This document shows, piece by piece, positions 20,316 to 29,968 of a DNA stretch of 64,000 nt. This DNA comes from Flavobacteriaceae bacterium GSB9 (GTDB lineage: Bacteria > Bacteroidota > Bacteroidia > Flavobacteriales > Flavobacteriaceae): the NCBI GenBank assembly GCA_022749295.1, contig CP062007.1:682001-746000 (forward strand). Direction: 5' to 3'. The position numbers were made by a program, and so were the translations under genes. Numbering within the stretch: the first letter of the stretch is position 1; each line of letters starts with the position of its first letter. The notes under the pieces are model-generated. The model made no database searches and was not told where the DNA came from. It was given only the letters and a program-made list of their open reading frames with translations.

Positions 20316-21689
20316 ATGAGAAGATTAGTTTTTTTGGCCCTAGCCATATCTGTATTAAGTTGTAAAGAACAAACAAAACCCGATTACGCCGTAATTTCAG
20401 GAAAAATAACCAATAGACTTCCCAACGAACTCACAATCAATACCTACGATCAAAGTTTTAGCGAAGTGGTTAATATATCAGAAGATGGCAGTTTTAAAGA
20501 CACCTTAAAAACCAACCAAAACAATTATGTGCTTTTTGACGGAAAAAACCCTGTATTTCTTCATATTGAACCAGGCTACGAACTGAATATTAATTATGAC
20601 GCACAAAACTTCGTGAATTCATTGAAAATTTCTGGAAATGGCGCAGCAATCAGTAATTATTTGGCCGAAAAAAGAAAACTGGAGCAGAAATTATTTGGTA
20701 ACGCTCGAATTACTTATGCGCTTGATGAGGCTGAGTTCAAAAGCAAAATCAATTCGATGAAAAACGAAATTGAAACGCTTCTAAAAGATTACGATAATAT
20801 ACCCAAAAGTTACATCGAAAAAGAAAAAAGAAATATCCATTATACCTATTTAAGACAAATTGCTGTTTATGAACAAGCACATAAAGAGTTAGCCCGAAAG
20901 CCTAATTTTAAAGCCTCAAACGACCTTTTAAACGAATTGAATACACTCGATTATAACAACGAGGAAGATTTCGAATTTTCGAGTCACTATAAATTTTTAG
21001 TATCGCAATATTATAAAAAGACGGCCGATAGTCTTGCAAGAGCAGAAAATTCACCAATGGATTTGGCCTATTTAAAATTGGTTTCAAACGTTGAAAACCA
21101 AACAATAAAAAATGGATTGCTTTTTGATTTTGCTAATATAGCTATCTCCCGCACCTCGTATGTTGATACGTTTTACAAAGTATTTTCTGAAAATTCTACC
21201 AATACGGAAAACAATAAAATCATTGAAGAAAAGTACAAAAAAATAACAGCGCTTAATGTTGGCAAACCATCGCCTAAGTTCACTAACTACAAAAATTATG
21301 AAGGTGGCACAACGTCTTTAGAAGACTTAAAAGGAAAATATCTGTACATTGATGTTTGGGCTACTTGGTGCGGACCATGTATTAGAGAAATCCCAGCACT
21401 AAAAAAACTAGAAAACCAATACCATAATAAGAATATTGAGTTTGTGAGTATTTCAATTGATAAAGCTTCAGATTTTGAAAAATGGAAAACTATGGTGAGC
21501 GACAAGGAGTTAAAGGGTGTGCAATTATTTGCAGATAACGATTGGAATTCGCAATTCGTACAAGATTATGGCATAAAAGGCATCCCGCGTTTCATTTTGC
21601 TCGACCCAGAAGGCAAGATTGTAAGTGTAAATGCACCGCGTCCTTCAGACCCTAAGCTAATAGAATTATTTAGCACCTTAGATATTTAA
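20316..21689 (+). CDS. TlpA-family thioredoxin-like lipoprotein
   Basis: 457 residues. A lipobox places the lipidated Cys at residue 16 (SVLSC), so the protein is membrane anchored and periplasm facing. An N-terminal beta-rich part up to about 130 resembles the DUF4369-type region often found in these proteins. A helical middle follows, then a thioredoxin domain from about 315 with the active site CGPC at 352-355 (WATWCGPC) and the cis-Pro loop GIPRF. It probably acts as a thiol-disulfide oxidoreductase in the periplasm. The gene converges on nnr, with a shared terminator between them. Confidence 0.88.
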   Translation: MRRLVFLALAISVLSCKEQTKPDYAVISGKITNRLPNELTINTYDQSFSEVVNISEDGSFKDTLKTNQNNYVLFDGKNPVFLHIEPGYELNINYDAQNFVNSLKISGNGAAISNYLAEKRKLEQKLFGNARITYALDEAEFKSKINSMKNEIETLLKDYDNIPKSYIEKEKRNIHYTYLRQIAVYEQAHKELARKPNFKASNDLLNELNTLDYNNEEDFEFSSHYKFLVSQYYKKTADSLARAENSPMDLAYLKLVSNVENQTIKNGLLFDFANIAISRTSYVDTFYKVFSENSTNTENNKIIEEKYKKITALNVGKPSPKFTNYKNYEGGTTSLEDLKGKYLYIDVWATWCGPCIREIPALKKLENQYHNKNIEFVSISIDKASDFEKWKTMVSDKELKGVQLFADNDWNSQFVQDYGIKGIPRFILLDPEGKIVSVNAPRPSDPKLIELFSTLDI

Positions 21690-21690
21690 A

Positions 21691-21719
21691 AGAAAAGCCG
21701 CTTAATTGCGGCCTTTTTT
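21691..21719. terminator. Bidirectional terminator between the TlpA-like gene and nnr
   Basis: A short GC stem, AAAGCCGC pairing with GCGGC plus the following T run, lies between two convergent genes. A-rich and T-rich flanks on the two sides allow termination in both directions. Confidence 0.8.
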
Positions 21720-23280
21720 ATTGCTTTTCAGTTTTTTCTTGATTTTCTTGTTGTTGTCGTTGCTCAGGTTGTTTAAATAAATCGAGAAAGGCTTCGCCTA
21801 AATACTCAATGATGTGGCTGGCAATCAAGCTTTGGTAACCAAAATCTTCTAAAGCGATATCGGCCGAGCGTCCATGTAAATAGACTCCAAAGATTGAAGC
21901 TACCACAGGATGATACCCTTGGGCGATTAAACCCGTAATGATTCCAGTTAACACATCGCCACTTCCAGCTGTGGCTATACCTGGATTCCCGGTGGTATTC
22001 ACATAAAGTCTTTCATCAAAAACAGTGATTGTGTGCGCACCTTTTATCACAACAATTACATTGTGTTTTTTCGAAAAGTCTTTCACTCTTTTCAGTTTGT
22101 CAAAATCATCTCTCCAAATTCCTATTAACCGCTCTAATTCTTTTGGGTGCGGCGTTAAAACACTTGGTGTTTCTGGCAGCAACTTTAATAGTTCCTTATT
22201 ATTGGATATAATATTAAGACCGTCGGCATCAATTACCAATGGCGAGTTATTGTTCTTTAAAAAGTTTTTAAAAGCCTTCTCTGTTTTAGGGTCAACACCA
22301 ACCCCAATACCAAAAGCGATTACGTTAGGGTCGATATCGAATTTAATTTTGGTAATAATGTTTTCATCGATATCGGTAACCACCATAGCTTCAGGGAAAG
22401 CTGTTTGCAAAGGCACATAGCCACATTTTGGCACATAAGCAGAAACTAAACCGGCGCCAGCAGATAGTGTGGCCCGAGAGGCCAAATTTACCGCTCCTAT
22501 TTTTCCGAAGCTACCACCAATAACCAAAGCATGACCAAATTGCCCTTTGTGGGCAAATTTTTCGCGAGGCATGTAATTGGGCAATATTTCATGTTTTCCA
22601 ATAAGTTCGGCTTCTGTTTCGGTAGTATGCAAAAATTCTTGATCCAAACCAATATCCAATACCGCCCATTGCACCGAATACTTGGCTGTTTCAGGTAAAA
22701 AGAATACCAATTTGGGCGAAGCAAAACTTAATGTAAATCCGGCCCAAACCACAGCATCTTCGTCTTCAACAGGCTTGTCTGTAAACAGCCCAGAAGGAAT
22801 ATCTATGGACAGCGTAAAAGCCTTCGTTTTTCTAAAATGAACAAAAAGGGCTTTTACCCAATCATGAACGGGGCGGTTTAATCCAATACCAAAAACACCG
22901 TCAACTATAATATCTTCTTGTTTTATTTCAGGAAAGTCGTCTTCACTTTTTAATAAGATTGGCCATGCTTTGGTCACGTTTTTAATGTGATCATAATTAA
23001 TCAAAAAATCCTTGGAGCGCTTATCGCTATAATTAACAACATAAGTTTTTACATTATAACCGTGCGTTACCAAATGCCGTGCAAGTACCAAACCGTCTCC
23101 GCCATTGTTACCTATACCACAAAACACGTGAATGGGCACCTGGGCACCCTGCATGCGAGCATGTAGCCAATTGAAAATTTGGGTGCCGGCACGTTCCATT
23201 AAATCTGTTGAAGAAATTTGCTGTCTTTCGGCAGTTAATCGGTCGCCTTTATAAATTTGTTCTTTTGAAAAGATTTTCAT
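21718..23280 (-). CDS. nnr: Bifunctional NAD(P)H-hydrate epimerase/dehydratase
   Basis: 520 residues, the usual length for the fused enzyme. The N-terminal half (to about 215) is the YjeF_N epimerase with the GNNGGDG loop at 57-63. The C-terminal half is the ribokinase-like ADP-dependent dehydratase, with HPKELERL and the GSGD motif at 439-442 carrying the catalytic Asp. Together they repair NADHX and NADPHX, damaged hydrated cofactors. A Gln/Glu-rich tail of about 15 residues follows the domain. The gene is monocistronic and divergent from the thr operon. Confidence 0.95.
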   Translation of the reverse strand: MKIFSKEQIYKGDRLTAERQQISSTDLMERAGTQIFNWLHARMQGAQVPIHVFCGIGNNGGDGLVLARHLVTHGYNVKTYVVNYSDKRSKDFLINYDHIKNVTKAWPILLKSEDDFPEIKQEDIIVDGVFGIGLNRPVHDWVKALFVHFRKTKAFTLSIDIPSGLFTDKPVEDEDAVVWAGFTLSFASPKLVFFLPETAKYSVQWAVLDIGLDQEFLHTTETEAELIGKHEILPNYMPREKFAHKGQFGHALVIGGSFGKIGAVNLASRATLSAGAGLVSAYVPKCGYVPLQTAFPEAMVVTDIDENIITKIKFDIDPNVIAFGIGVGVDPKTEKAFKNFLKNNNSPLVIDADGLNIISNNKELLKLLPETPSVLTPHPKELERLIGIWRDDFDKLKRVKDFSKKHNVIVVIKGAHTITVFDERLYVNTTGNPGIATAGSGDVLTGIITGLIAQGYHPVVASIFGVYLHGRSADIALEDFGYQSLIASHIIEYLGEAFLDLFKQPEQRQQQENQEKTEKQ

Positions 23281-23405
23281 GTTTTAAATCGTTTATAGAT
23301 TTTTCAATACTTATTGGGCTTAGTCGTTTTTTTTCTGCAAAATGCCTAACAATATAAGAATACTATAAAAAGAAAGTTTTAGTTTTTTTATTAGGCTAAA
23401 AGTAA

Positions 23406-23413
23406 TACTTTTG
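23406..23413 (+). promoter_or_regulatory. -7 promoter element for the thr leader
   Basis: TACTTTTG matches the Bacteroidota -7 consensus TAnnTTTG and lies 20 bases before the leader ATG. The upstream element is only T-rich (about 23384-23389), with no clear TTTG. Confidence 0.45.
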
Positions 23414-23433
23414 AGGTGTATTATATAACAGCA

Positions 23434-23541
23434 ATGAATTATTTAAACCAAAACACTACAAAGTCGGCTTCTTTTTCTCTAAAAGGAAACATCACTTTTT
23501 TTGGTACAACCACAAACATTACAACCCTTTGGGGTTGCTAG
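23434..23541 (+). CDS. thrL: Putative threonine-attenuation leader peptide
   Basis: A 35-codon ORF starts at ATG 23434 and ends at TAG 23541, 82 bases before thrA. It encodes eight Thr and two Ile; six Thr and both Ile lie in its last 16 residues (an ITFFGTTTNITT core). This composition, ahead of the threonine operon, is what E. coli ThrL shows, although the sequence is unrelated. The last codons overlap a hairpin, CAACCC/GGGTTG with a TTTG loop (23522-23537). A second CAACC at 23508-23512, also made of Thr codons, could compete for the GGTTG arm. Translation-coupled control by Thr (and perhaps Ile) supply is inferred; no textbook U-tract terminator directly follows the hairpin. The symbol is by analogy only. 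Confidence 0.7.
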   Translation: MNYLNQNTTKSASFSLKGNITFFGTTTNITTLWGC

Positions 23542-23566
23542 TTATATATTCTTCGGGCTATCTTTG
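23535..23566 (+). promoter_or_regulatory. Promoter-like element between thr leader and thrA
   Basis: TTG at 23535-23537 is followed after 21 bases by TATCTTTG at 23559-23566, an exact TAnnTTTG match. It could start a thrA transcript that skips the leader, or the sequence may instead belong to the attenuator. The sequence does not decide between these. Confidence 0.4.
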
Positions 23567-23623
23567 TAATTTCAATAATTACAACAAATCAATTATTTTT
23601 TTAATTATTCAACGCATTAAAAC

Positions 23624-26068
23624 ATGAAGGTTTTAAAATTTGGTGGAACTTCAGTAGGTTCTTCAAACAACATAAATAAAGTTATAAACATTTTAGAAGA
23701 TTACGGTAAAAACGATACGATTGCCTGCGTGGTTTCGGCTGTTGGCGGCATTACAGATAAATTGCTTTTGGCCGGAAAACAAGCCCAAACCAAAGATGAG
23801 GCGTTTACCGAAACGTTCAATACCATAAAAAACATTCATTTCAACATAATAAATGAATTAAACTCTAGCAACAACGAGGGCATTATAAGTTATGTTGACG
23901 AAAAGCTTGACGAACTTAAAAGCCTATTGGAGGGCATTTATTTAATTAATGAATTGTCTCCAAAAACATCAGATAAATTAGTGGGTTTTGGCGAATTGCT
24001 TTCATCTTACATTATTGCCGAGACCATGAAAAATCGTGGATTGTCGGCTGATAGAAAAAATTCTCAAGAACTTGTTATTACCAATTCCAATTTCACAAAA
24101 GCAGAGGTTGACTACAGCATCACCAACAAAAATATTCAGGAATATTTTAATTCGGCTCCGCAAAGCATCACGATTCTTCCTGGGTTTATCTCAAAATCGA
24201 AATCGGGAGAGCAAACCACTTTAGGGCGTGGCGGTTCAGATTTTACCGCAGCCATTATTGCAGCGGCATTAAAAGTAGACCAGCTTGAAATTTGGACCGA
24301 TGTGAGCGGCATGTTCACTACCAATCCAAAAATGGTAAGACAGGCCTACCCGATTAAAAAAATATCGTATCAAGAAGCGATGGAGTTATCTCATTTTGGA
24401 GCCAAAGTATTGTATCCACCAACGGTACAACCTGTATTGACTTTGGGTATTCCTATTCATATAAAGAATACTTTAGAGCCCGAAGCAGATGGTACGATGA
24501 TCTCTAACGATCCCGTTAGTGCCAATGGTCCTGTAAAAGGCATCAGTAACATCAATAACATTGCTTTATTGACCTTACAAGGTAGTGGCATGGTTGGTAT
24601 TCCAGGGTTCTCAAAACGTTTGTTCGAAACCTTATCCCAAGAAAAAATCAATGTGATTTTAATTACCCAGGCGTCTTCAGAGCATTCCATTTGTTTGGGT
24701 ATTGAAGCCAAAGATGCCGAGGCAGCTAAAACTGCCATCGATACGGTTTTTGAAAATGAGATTGCATTGAATAAAATAGATCCTCTAATTGTTGAAACTG
24801 GTTTGGCCATTATTGCTTTGGTTGGCGACAATATGAAAAACCATCAAGGGATAAGCGGTAAAATGTTCAGCAGTTTAGGACGAAATAATATTAATATTAG
24901 AGCCATTGCACAAGGGGCTTCAGAAAAAAATATTTCAGCAGTTATTTTGGAAAGCGACGTAAAAAAAGCACTTAATACTTTACACGAGCAATTTTTTGAA
25001 ACCAAAACCAAACAACTTAACGTGTTTATTACTGGTGTTGGTAATGTTGGCGAGCGTTTGGTCGAGCAAATAAAGCAACAGAGAAAATATTTAAAGGACA
25101 ATTTAAAAATAAAACTTCGAGTTGTTGGTTTATCCAATTCAAGAAAAATGTTGTTCAATGAAGAAGGCATTAATTTAAATAACTGGAAAGAACAGTTGAC
25201 TGATGCCGAACAGGCTAGTTTACAAGGCTTCTTTGAAAAAACTAAGTCACTGAATTTACGCAACAGTATTTTTGTTGATGTTACAGCAAATAAAGATGTA
25301 GCCGATTTGTATGCGCAATACCTAAAACAAAGTATTGGTGTTGTGGCTTGTAATAAAATTGCATGTTCGAGTGATTTTGAAAATTATAGTTTATTAAAAC
25401 GTTTGTCGTTGGAATACAACGCTCCGCTGTTGTTTGAAACCAATGTTGGTGCTGGATTGCCTATTATTGATACTTTAAACAATTTAATTGCATCTGGCGA
25501 TAAAGTAACCTCTATTCAAGCGGTACTTTCAGGAAGTTTGAACTTCGTGTTTAATAATTTCAACGATACAACCAAGTTTTACGATGTCGTTAAACAAGCT
25601 GGAGCCGAGGGGTACACCGAGCCAGACCCAAGAATTGACTTGAGCGGAGTTGATGTGGCTAGAAAAATTTTAATCCTTGCTAGGGAAAGTGGTTCTAAAA
25701 TGGATTTGGAAGACATTGAAAACCTACCCTTTTTATCGGAAGCTGGCTTAAAGAGTGATTCGGTTGAAGATTTTTACGAAACCTTAAAAACCGATGAAGC
25801 CCATTACCAAAAATTATATGCTTCGGCAAAAGAAAAAAATTGTCAACTTAAATATGTTGCGCAATTCAATAACGGTAAGGCTAATGTAGGTTTACAGGAA
25901 ATTCCCGAAGGACACCCATTCTATAATCTTGAAGGCAGCGATAATATCGTTATGTTTTATACCAAACGCTATGCGCAACAACCCATGATTATAAAAGGAG
26001 CTGGTGCTGGTGCCGATGTAACGGCCTCTGGTTTATTTGCCGATATCATTAGAGTTGGAAACGAGTAA
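23624..26068 (+). CDS. thrA: Bifunctional aspartate kinase/homoserine dehydrogenase
   Basis: 814 residues, the normal size for the fused enzyme. The aspartokinase part begins with KFGGTS at 5-10 and runs to about 300. Two ACT regulatory domains follow to about 460, with the VILITQASSEHSIC segment. The homoserine dehydrogenase part starts at about 465 with the NAD(P)-binding GVGNVG at 471-476 and contains the GAEGYTEPDPRIDLSG motif. It catalyses the first and third steps from aspartate to threonine. The ACT domains suggest feedback inhibition by threonine; the leader ORF suggests a second layer of control. It is the first gene of thrA-thrB-thrC. Confidence 0.97.
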   Translation: MKVLKFGGTSVGSSNNINKVINILEDYGKNDTIACVVSAVGGITDKLLLAGKQAQTKDEAFTETFNTIKNIHFNIINELNSSNNEGIISYVDEKLDELKSLLEGIYLINELSPKTSDKLVGFGELLSSYIIAETMKNRGLSADRKNSQELVITNSNFTKAEVDYSITNKNIQEYFNSAPQSITILPGFISKSKSGEQTTLGRGGSDFTAAIIAAALKVDQLEIWTDVSGMFTTNPKMVRQAYPIKKISYQEAMELSHFGAKVLYPPTVQPVLTLGIPIHIKNTLEPEADGTMISNDPVSANGPVKGISNINNIALLTLQGSGMVGIPGFSKRLFETLSQEKINVILITQASSEHSICLGIEAKDAEAAKTAIDTVFENEIALNKIDPLIVETGLAIIALVGDNMKNHQGISGKMFSSLGRNNINIRAIAQGASEKNISAVILESDVKKALNTLHEQFFETKTKQLNVFITGVGNVGERLVEQIKQQRKYLKDNLKIKLRVVGLSNSRKMLFNEEGINLNNWKEQLTDAEQASLQGFFEKTKSLNLRNSIFVDVTANKDVADLYAQYLKQSIGVVACNKIACSSDFENYSLLKRLSLEYNAPLLFETNVGAGLPIIDTLNNLIASGDKVTSIQAVLSGSLNFVFNNFNDTTKFYDVVKQAGAEGYTEPDPRIDLSGVDVARKILILARESGSKMDLEDIENLPFLSEAGLKSDSVEDFYETLKTDEAHYQKLYASAKEKNCQLKYVAQFNNGKANVGLQEIPEGHPFYNLEGSDNIVMFYTKRYAQQPMIIKGAGAGADVTASGLFADIIRVGNE

Positions 26069-26162
26069 AAATTTAAGTGGTCACAAAAATTAAAACATGA
26101 CACTGTATAAAAAAAGTTCTAGCTACTGTTCAAGCGCAGCAGAAAATTATTTAATAGATAAA

Positions 26163-27086
26163 ATGAACGAAATAAAAATTTTTTCGCCTGCTACCGTTGC
26201 CAATGTGGCTTGTGGCTTTGATGTGTTGGGATTCTGTTTAGACAGTATTGGTGACGATATGGTGATTCGGAAAATCGACAAAAAAGGCATTTTTATTTCA
26301 CATATTGAAGGTTTTGATTTGCCTTACGAAACCGCAAAAAATGTAGCTGGGGTGTCTGCCTTAGCCATGTACGATGCCATGGATGTCGATTTTGGTTTTG
26401 AAATTGAAATATATAAAAGAATTAAACCCGGAAGCGGTATTGGCAGCAGTGCCGCCAGTGCTGTGGGCAGCGTTTTTGGAATGAACGAACTCTTGGGCCG
26501 ACCGTTCAATAAAACACAATTAACCGAATTTGCCATAAAAGGTGAAGCATTAGCGAGTAAGTGCGAACACGCCGATAACTTGGCTCCTGCCCTTTTTGGC
26601 GGGTTTACCTTGGTGAAAAGTGTATCGCCTTTAAAAATTTTGGAAATCCCATGCCCTGATGATTTATATGCCACCATTATTCATCCCCAAATTGAAATAA
26701 AAACATCAGAGTCTCGTGCGGTTTTACCTAAAGAAGTCCCTCTGGGAGATGCCATTACACAATGGTCTAACTTAGGAAGTTTGGTACATGGGCTACATAT
26801 TAACGATTACAATTTAATAAAAGACTCATTGCACGATGTTATTATTGAACCACACCGTAGCAAACTTATTCCGCATTATTCCGAAGTCAAAAATGCCGTG
26901 CTAAATGCCGGTGCACTTGGTGCTTGTATATCGGGCTCAGGACCTTCAATATTTACTTTAAACATAGGATTGGAAATATCTAAAAGCGTGTCTGATGCCA
27001 TGAAAGAAATCTACTCAAAAACAAATATAGATTTTGATATTCATGTCTCTAAAATTAACACCCAAGGCGTTAAAATAATTGAATAA
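26163..27086 (+). CDS. thrB: Homoserine kinase
   Basis: 307 residues from the chosen start MNEIKIFSPAT, which is where this GHMP kinase family normally begins. An in-frame ATG at 26097 would add 22 residues without resemblance to the family. The ATP-binding loop PGSGIGSSAASA and the C-terminal GACISGSGPS motif are present. It phosphorylates homoserine ahead of threonine synthase. It sits between thrA and thrC, with thrC starting only 7 bases after its stop. Confidence 0.93.
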   Translation: MNEIKIFSPATVANVACGFDVLGFCLDSIGDDMVIRKIDKKGIFISHIEGFDLPYETAKNVAGVSALAMYDAMDVDFGFEIEIYKRIKPGSGIGSSAASAVGSVFGMNELLGRPFNKTQLTEFAIKGEALASKCEHADNLAPALFGGFTLVKSVSPLKILEIPCPDDLYATIIHPQIEIKTSESRAVLPKEVPLGDAITQWSNLGSLVHGLHINDYNLIKDSLHDVIIEPHRSKLIPHYSEVKNAVLNAGALGACISGSGPSIFTLNIGLEISKSVSDAMKEIYSKTNIDFDIHVSKINTQGVKIIE

Positions 27087-27093
27087 CATTACA

Positions 27094-28386
27094 ATGAATT
27101 ACTATTCACTAAACCGAAAAGCTCCAAACTCAACTTTCAAAAATGCTGTAATAAAAGGTTTGGCACCCGATAAAGGCTTGTACTTTCCAGAAAGCATCAC
27201 GCCATTGCCTAAATCTTTTTTCGATAATATTGATAATTTATCAAATCCTGAATTGGCTTATGAAGCCATTAAACAATTTGTTTCACCCGAAATTCCAGAA
27301 GACATCTTAAAAACGATTGTGAAAGAAACATTGTCTTTTGATTTTCCTGTGGTGAAGTTAAACGACAACATTTCTACCCTAGAACTCTTCCATGGTCCAA
27401 CTATGGCATTTAAGGATGTAGGTGCACGTTTTATGGCACGCTGCTTGGGCTACTTTAACAAAGACAACGATAAAGAAGTAACCGTTTTGGTGGCCACATC
27501 GGGTGATACCGGTGGTGCCGTAGCCAATGGCTTTTTAGGCGTAAAAGGGGTGAATGTTGTTATCCTTTACCCAAGTGGCAAAGTGAGCGAAATTCAAGAA
27601 AAACAATTAACCACACTGGGGCAAAACATTAAAGCTCTTGAGGTTGATGGCACTTTTGATGATTGCCAGGCTATGGTAAAAACAGCATTTTTAGATGAAA
27701 GCTTAACCAGTAAAATGCAGTTAACATCAGCAAACTCCATAAACGTAGCGCGCTGGTTACCACAGTTGTTCTACTTTATGTTTGCTTATAAGCAGCTACA
27801 CAATAAATACGACGATATTGTATTTTCTGTACCTAGCGGTAATTTTGGAAATATCTGTGCCGGCATGATGGCGCAACAGCTTGGTTTACCTATTAAGCAT
27901 TTTGTAGCTTCTAACAACGTTAACAACGTTGTTACCCGTTATTTAACATCACAATTATATGAGCCCAAACCTTCCATCCAAACCATTAGTAACGCTATGG
28001 ATGTTGGAGCCCCAAGTAACTTTATTCGTATTCAGGAGATTTACAAAAACAATTTTGAAACCTTAAAAGAGAATATTTCGTCGTACAGTTTTACGGATAA
28101 AGAAACTAAGGCAGCTATGCTGGAAATTTTCAACAATTACAACTATGTGGCCGACCCACATGGTGCTGTGGGTTATTTAGGCTGTAAAGCACACTTAAAG
28201 GAGCGCCCAAATGCTCATTGTGTGTTTTTGGAAACCGCCCACCCCACTAAGTTTTTAGATGTTGTTGAGGACGTTGTAAAAGAAGAACAACCTTTGCCTA
28301 AACAAATACAATCAGTGATGGGTAAAGAAAAAGAATCTACAGTAATTTCATCTTATGATGATTTGAAACTTTTTTTATTAAAATAA
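27094..28386 (+). CDS. thrC: Threonine synthase
   Basis: 430 residues from ATG 27094. A TTG at 27079, inside thrB, is a less likely start. The PLP lysine is K107 in MAFKDVG, and the phosphate-binding loop SGDTGGAVANGF follows. The family segment APDKGLYFPE is near the N-terminus. It converts O-phosphohomoserine to threonine and completes the operon. A strong terminator follows. Confidence 0.95.
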   Translation: MNYYSLNRKAPNSTFKNAVIKGLAPDKGLYFPESITPLPKSFFDNIDNLSNPELAYEAIKQFVSPEIPEDILKTIVKETLSFDFPVVKLNDNISTLELFHGPTMAFKDVGARFMARCLGYFNKDNDKEVTVLVATSGDTGGAVANGFLGVKGVNVVILYPSGKVSEIQEKQLTTLGQNIKALEVDGTFDDCQAMVKTAFLDESLTSKMQLTSANSINVARWLPQLFYFMFAYKQLHNKYDDIVFSVPSGNFGNICAGMMAQQLGLPIKHFVASNNVNNVVTRYLTSQLYEPKPSIQTISNAMDVGAPSNFIRIQEIYKNNFETLKENISSYSFTDKETKAAMLEIFNNYNYVADPHGAVGYLGCKAHLKERPNAHCVFLETAHPTKFLDVVEDVVKEEQPLPKQIQSVMGKEKESTVISSYDDLKLFLLK

Positions 28387-28436
28387 ACCCATTACTCTGG
28401 TTTTGTAAACTTAACAATAACAACCTATTACAACAT

Positions 28437-28470
28437 AAAAATCCCCTTGTTTTAAAACAAGGGGATTTTA
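28437..28470. terminator. Strong intrinsic terminator after thrC
   Basis: A near-perfect 13-base inverted repeat, ATCCCCTTGTTTT and its complement, has A and T runs on either side. It ends the thr operon and may also serve the CAP-domain gene on the other strand. Confidence 0.9.
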
Positions 28471-28586
28471 GTTCATACTAAAATTAATAACTTATTAAGT
28501 TATCATTGTCCTAATTAATTTGTTTTGCTATTAATCGTTAAATCAAAAAGGATACCTTCAATATTGTTTTTGGAATTAGTATTCTG

Positions 28587-29084
28587 TTATTTTTTTATAA
28601 AGATATTGGTAAAAAACCACCTACCTTCTTCATTTTTCTCGGCAGAAATGTCAAAATTCGTAAAGTCACCTTCAATGTTGTCTTTGTGAGCTTCACTTTT
28701 TATCCAAGCATCAACAACTGATTCAGCAGAACTATAACCATAAGCCACATTTTCAGATACCTGTTGTGCTCCCGCATTGGCCTTTAAATAATTACTTCGA
28801 GTATAAAAATTATGATGCGATACCTCATCTTTATCAACCATATAATCGGTATGGCTAAATGCAACAGATTTAACTATACTCATGTCTTCTAAAGGGCTTA
28901 AGCCTTGCGACAAGCGATGATCGTTAATTAGATTTAAAATTTCGAGCTCGATGACTTTGGCCTGTTGAGAAACTAGTTTAAGTTCTAGTGCTTCGGCTTC
29001 ATCTTCAATGCTGTTTGTTGAGCATGAAGCAAACGATAGCAAGGCCAATAATGCCAATACAGGCAGTTTGATTGGTGATTTCAT
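28587..29084 (-). CDS. CAP-domain (SCP/PR-1-like) lipoprotein
   Basis: 165 residues. A signal sequence ends in a lipobox (SFASC, Cys at about 21). The rest is a CAP domain, with LNLINDHRLSQGLSPL, the SHTDYM and SENVAYG segments, and a final FTNIFIKK strand. These match the compact bacterial CAP fold of the YkwD type. The family is secreted or envelope anchored, and the molecular role is generally unclear. The gene appears monocistronic. Confidence 0.85.
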   Translation of the reverse strand: MKSPIKLPVLALLALLSFASCSTNSIEDEAEALELKLVSQQAKVIELEILNLINDHRLSQGLSPLEDMSIVKSVAFSHTDYMVDKDEVSHHNFYTRSNYLKANAGAQQVSENVAYGYSSAESVVDAWIKSEAHKDNIEGDFTNFDISAEKNEEGRWFFTNIFIKK

Positions 29085-29241
29085 TAGGTTAAGTTATTTT
29101 GGTTTGGGACTCTAAAATTATTAGCCTAATGCTAAAAAATAGTTAAAGAAATGTTAAAATCGATTAAAAACACGTATTTAATCGGCATTTAGTGTTTTTA
29201 ATCGACAAAATGGAAATTTAAGTAAGATAAAGACTTCTTTT

Positions 29242-29889
29242 TTATGGAGCTAGCCTGGCTATTTGCCAGTTATAGTCCTTCTGAAGTTGGTAACGAATAC
29301 GGTCATGTAATCTATTGGGGCGGCCTTGCCAAAATTCTATTTCAACGGGCTTAATAATATAGCCCCCCCAGTGCGAGGGCCGAGGAATTTCTTTACCTTC
29401 AAATTTTGATTCGAGAGCTGACAGCTGGGACTCAAGAACTTCCCTGCTATCAACTACTTCGCTTTGGTTGGAAACCATGGCTCCTAATTGACTGCCTCGG
29501 GGTCTAGATTCAAAATAACCATCACTTAAATTAGCAGCAATTTTTTCTGCCCTCCCTTTTATTATAATCTGCCGTTCTGCTCCTGGCCAAAAAAAGGACA
29601 AACACACATTAGGATTTGCGTCTATGGCCTTCCCTTTTTCACTGTTGTAATTGGTATAGAAAATAAAACCTTCATAGGTAAACCTTTTAAGCAAAACCAC
29701 TCTGCTTTTTGGATATCCATCTAATCCAATAGTTGACATCGTCATGGCATTTGCTTCAATATCATCAAAATGACTATCGACCTCATAAAACCATTTTTGA
29801 AACAATTCCAGAGGATTATCGGGTACTCCTGAAAGTCTTAATTCGGCCTTTTCATAAGACTTCCTATAATTGCTCAAATCCTTTTCCAT
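29242..29889 (-). CDS. pdxH: Pyridoxamine 5'-phosphate oxidase
   Basis: 215 residues, typical for PdxH. The FMN-binding segment SRVVLLKRF and FYTNYNSEKGKAI, the SRPRGSQLGA motif, and the C-terminal EFWQGRPNRLHDRIRY and RLAP ending are all present. It is an FMN-dependent cytoplasmic enzyme that oxidises pyridoxamine or pyridoxine phosphate to pyridoxal phosphate. The gene is divergent from the small conserved gene at 29969. Confidence 0.96.
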   Translation of the reverse strand: MEKDLSNYRKSYEKAELRLSGVPDNPLELFQKWFYEVDSHFDDIEANAMTMSTIGLDGYPKSRVVLLKRFTYEGFIFYTNYNSEKGKAIDANPNVCLSFFWPGAERQIIIKGRAEKIAANLSDGYFESRPRGSQLGAMVSNQSEVVDSREVLESQLSALESKFEGKEIPRPSHWGGYIIKPVEIEFWQGRPNRLHDRIRYQLQKDYNWQIARLAP

Positions 29890-29945
29890 AAGTACAAATT
29901 AACGAAAAATTTATGAGCGGCTATCGTAGTATTTTACGAATTCAT

Positions 29946-29953
29946 TATTTTTG
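29946..29953 (+). promoter_or_regulatory. -7 promoter element for the 139-codon gene
   Basis: TATTTTTG is an exact TAnnTTTG match 15 bases ahead of the start at 29969. No well-placed upstream TTTG was seen. Confidence 0.35.
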
Positions 29954-29968
29954 ATTAATTAATTCACT

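Noticed and set aside
26097-26162. A 22-residue N-terminal extension of thrB
   Set aside because: The extra residues lack family resemblance, and the ATG at 26163 gives the normal homoserine kinase N-terminus.
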